DNA of 64,000 bases from Phytoseiulus persimilis (taxonomy: Eukaryota > Arthropoda > Arachnida > Mesostigmata > Phytoseiidae), in the NCBI GenBank assembly GCA_037576195.1, contig CM075101.1, forward strand, positions 41,292,001 to 41,356,000, in the 5' to 3' direction. Shown piece after piece: positions 61,332-64,000 of this stretch (positions are counted from its first letter, which is position 1; every line of letters starts with the position of its first letter). A program made the position numbers and the translations under genes. Below the pieces are notes generated by a model. The model did not search any database, was not told where the DNA came from, and saw nothing but the letters and a program-made list of their open reading frames with translations.

Positions 61332-62347
61332 GTAGGCTCAAGAGTTCCTTATTCCTTCGCCATCCCCGGCAAGGCTCGACTCGAGCTCGAGACAAGCGAA
61401 ACTTTGGCCTCAAATCGAGCTTTGCGCACCCGCGAGTCGGATCGCTCTCGCCGAAAGCCAACTTGTGTCACTAACTCGTTCTTGTCTTGCTTCCACTTCG
61501 AGCTGAGGGGAGGCGGCTTATTCCCTCAATATTACAGAGAAGCATAAGACCAACGATATCTATCCTTCACGGTTCTCGATCAAAACATCCATTCCTTCTG
61601 AATCGCATTATGTTCAATAAAGCGCTTGTGTTATGTATTATTATCTCGAATGACCGGGCATGGTTCCTCATCGGACCTTCTCCACTGGGGACTGAAAAGT
61701 AATTTTTTTGCGTTGTATCTCCGGAACAATGGGTCTCCGAAACGATATTCCAGGGCTGCACGGCTGGATTCCCAGGGAACCATTGGATTTGACGAACGAT
61801 TTCAGGGTCTCACTTGAAGCCGCAGAACTGATGTTGCGCTGAATGCTTTCCTCCGCATGTCTTTCCTCTTCCTTATTGCTAGTCAGGCGCAGAATCTCTC
61901 CGAATCCTCCACAACTCGGCACCGCCGATATAGCTGAGATCATTCCGAAATGCAAGCTCGATGAAAGTGGCCAACTTCATGCAAAAAAATGATGTGGTGT
62001 TTCCCCTCCCCCTGGTATGAGGTACCGAGTCGGAGGCCGGTCGATCGAACAGACAAGAAGGGTCCCCGGGAGGAGTTCTCCGAAAAGACTGAGGTCGGGT
62101 AAGGGTTTCGCGAAGAAAAAAGGTTTGAATCACTTGTCTAGACGGGCCAGAAGTTGATGCGTCCTGAGGTCCATGTGCAGAACCTCGAACCCTCATTGGA
62201 CATCCCTCCACCGACAAGTGACACCACAAGCGTTGGGCTTCTTCACGGCAGCCCATCGCTCTCCTCGGGAATCATGATACCTCCAAGTTTGAAGACAAGC
62301 AGCGCCGGAGACGGATCCGGGCAACGGGGTCGAATAAATCAGCTTAG

Positions 62348-62423
62348 GCTGGATCAGATCATCTAGAGCGGATGATGATGGAAAAGTTGAATTGTCGAGA
62401 AAAAGCATGCGATCGGGATGAAG
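62348..62423 (+). CDS. Possible internal exon
   Basis: The acceptor AGCTTAG and a strong donor AAG|GTGAGC enclose 25 codons, AGSDHLERMMMEKLNCREKA then CDRDE, charged and helix-like. The preceding open frame (62127-62366, with PSLDIPPPTSDTTSVGLLHG) is Ser/Pro-rich and may belong to the same gene in another exon arrangement. It may continue the gene at 60750. Confidence 0.3.
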
Positions 62424-63538
62424 GTGAGCGACTTTCCCAGCTCAGGTATCCTGGTGTCCCAGTCGACGGCCGGTACGTTGAGGACGCATGTAGCGCAAGA
62501 GCGTCAACTCGGAGAATCTCATTTTCGGTCGCAGCGCCCATTCATTTCTTGAAGTGATGACAAGAGAATATCTTCACGATACCGGCTCGTGGCTTCGCTG
62601 CTCCAGGAGATCCGACGATGAAGAACTTCCTCGAAATCTGTCCTCGGTGATGCCTCTATCTATGATTTCCGGCCCTGACCGCCGTTACCGGGGATTTATT
62701 CGCGGAACGTAGATCGTCTTTAGACAGCCATCGATATGAGTTCGTAATCCCTCAGAGGACGCTCTCAGCATACCTCCTCTCGTGATCCGACCTGGTAACT
62801 TTTAAATTGCTCGAACCGGAATCCTCGGTGGGGATCGATACGAGGAAGGGAGGTGGAGCCGTGTTAGATCTTGGCTCCCCCTACGGCTCTCAAGATGAGC
62901 ATCCCGGAGCAGCGGATAAACCAGCTCCGAGAACGCCTCGGAGTGTCGAGAATATCACCGACTTGTTCTACGTGATCTGCCGGCAGCCGGGTGGATTCCA
63001 GACGAGGAAACGACCCTTCAAACACGAAATCGAGCTCTGCGACTGCCCTACCAGATTGTGGCGGAGAAACATTCAGGATGGTGCAGCACTTGATGTTTCC
63101 CATTTGTTGCTAGGAAACGATCCCGGCTAGAAATTAAGGGCCATGGACGGCCGTTTCGGCATCTGGCTTCAGAAAGTCACAAGACAGGTCCAACCGTGAC
63201 ATTCTGGGTTTTCCAGTTGCTGAAATCTGATACAGAATTCCCGTCAATATGTCCTCCGCATGCAGTTCGCTAGATCTGAGAGGTTTACAAGGACCCTGGT
63301 GGAGGGGTGAGAAGATCCGTGGGGAAGCTCGAGGAGTGAGGAGTTTGAAAAGTCCGTAACGAGGCTGCCATGTGTCTTCCCGAGTCATCTGAGAAGCTTC
63401 TCTCCAGGTCGCATCGCTGTCGAGCTACGATACGAGGAGAAACTCACTGACAGAGTGTGCATTTTGATCTGCAACATTTTAGTGGCTTCCGAGTTTTGAG
63501 CTGTTTTTCGGTCAAAATTTTGACTAAGAGCTCTTCAG

Positions 63539-63683
63539 AAAGCGCATCATTTTCGTTTCAAATCCCAACAATCATGGCAAACTGCGACCAGAGCTTGTCG
63601 GAGCTCTCCATCTCAAGTCACCCAAGGTCCTGGAAAAAATTGGCAAGAAAATCGTCGATCCTGAGGCGATTTCAAAAACATAA
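63539..63683 (+). CDS. Possible terminal exon of an unknown gene
   Basis: The acceptor GCTCTTCAG opens a frame, phase 2, reading KRIIFVSNPNNHGKLRPELV, then GALHLKSPKVLEKIGKKIVD and PEAISKT, and stops with TAA at 63681. Lys-rich helical composition is protein-like. No family assigned. Confidence 0.4.
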
Positions 63684-63794
63684 TCGGCTGTGACTTTTTA
63701 TGTGAGCCGATTTGTGAAAGATTGTCATTTTGAGCCGAACTACCCGATGATTCAGCATCTGGGTCTATCCGACTCCTATTCAATCTCGAGAGCC

Positions 63795-63809
63795 ACCTGG
63801 CGCCACCCC
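63795..63809 (+). repeat. Poly-C run of about 14 bases
   Basis: An uninterrupted run of about fourteen C just before the candidate first exon at 63840. Length may vary between assemblies. Confidence 0.7.
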
Positions 63810-63839
63810 CCCCCCCCCCTGGAAACGCGCCCGAAAACA

Positions 63840-63950
63840 ATGTGCGATCGGATGAAGATCGACCGAAACACAGCTCGAAACATAGATCTCACCGAATTGA
63901 TGCGGCTCGGAGTACACCTCTGTCCATTGCTGGATCTCAACACGCGGGAA
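63840..63950 (+). CDS. Likely first or early exon of a gene continuing past the right edge
   Basis: ATG at 63840 opens 37 codons, MCDRMKIDRNTARNIDLTEL then MRLGVHLCPLLDLNTRE, ending at a strong donor GAA|GTAAGT in phase 0. The frame is open upstream through the C-run, so an internal exon is possible. The product is unknown from this fragment. Confidence 0.45.
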
Positions 63951-64000
63951 GTAAGTGGATGATGCCCTGGCCCGAAGATTTTGACGCGAGCCTGGAGCTA

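Noticed and set aside
1-64000. tRNA, rRNA, CRISPR or bacterial operon features
   Set aside because: By eye I saw no cloverleaf with A/B boxes, no rRNA-like sequence, no regular spacer array and no closely packed same-strand genes. A covariance-model scan would be decisive for tRNAs.

Overview
The window is animal nuclear DNA. Its genes are interrupted by many short introns, mostly 80-220 bp, with ordinary GT..AG borders, and base composition is near balance. There is no operon structure, no Shine-Dalgarno pattern and no CRISPR. A TDP1 with an extra zinc finger, a four-cysteine tetraspanin, very intron-dense genes, about 50% GC and frequent TCGA motifs would fit a small arthropod such as a mesostigmatan mite. 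The organism is an inference only. Exons were found by joining open stretches with splice signals, phase and family similarity; no computation was run.

Layout. (1) 1-2345, minus: TDP1 (tyrosyl-DNA phosphodiesterase 1), ten exons, cut by the left edge just after its second HxK motif; it carries a poly(ADP-ribose)-binding PBZ finger. (2) 2346-9164: no recognisable gene. (3) 9165-33462, minus: a tetraspanin whose first coding exon (33397-33462) fits in sequence and phase onto three exons at 9165-10047, implying a 23.3 kb first intron. That intron holds a nested gene on the same strand (14850-16743), a divergent VPS4/katanin-type AAA protein that lacks the usual catalytic residues. It also holds a few weak plus-strand exon candidates and a perfect 27 bp palindrome. 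(4) 38.3-40.4 kb: a plus-strand coiled-coil fragment converging on a minus-strand membrane or secreted glycoprotein of unknown family.

(5) 40664-43901, minus: the most unusual gene. Ten exons encode about 672 residues with up to eight tandem helix-turn-helix (HTH) units of the Brinker/Pipsqueak/transposase type, plus a nuclear localisation signal and a Ser/Pro-rich linker. I know of no described family with this layout. (6) 46.4-49.0 kb: a mobile-element cluster with a tandem repeat, a Mutator-like (MULE) transposase relic open in one frame except for three stop codons, and a 317 bp pogo/Tigger-type MITE with TA target duplication.

(7) 49.0-56.3 kb: accessory DNA with a 187 bp foldback element and an island (52.3-55.8 kb) of G-runs and decayed GCCT/GGCT/CGGT repeats. 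(8) 56437-57580, plus: the 3' exons of a two-finger C2H2 protein. (9) 57.6-64.0 kb: several exon candidates of unknown family on both strands, including a likely first exon at 63840-63950 that runs off the right edge.

Functionally the recognisable genes are unrelated: DNA repair, membrane organisation, an ESCRT/microtubule-type ATPase relative, and two putative transcription regulators. The novel candidate is the tandem-HTH protein. A MITE from a transposon class that uses similar HTH domains lies about 5 kb away.
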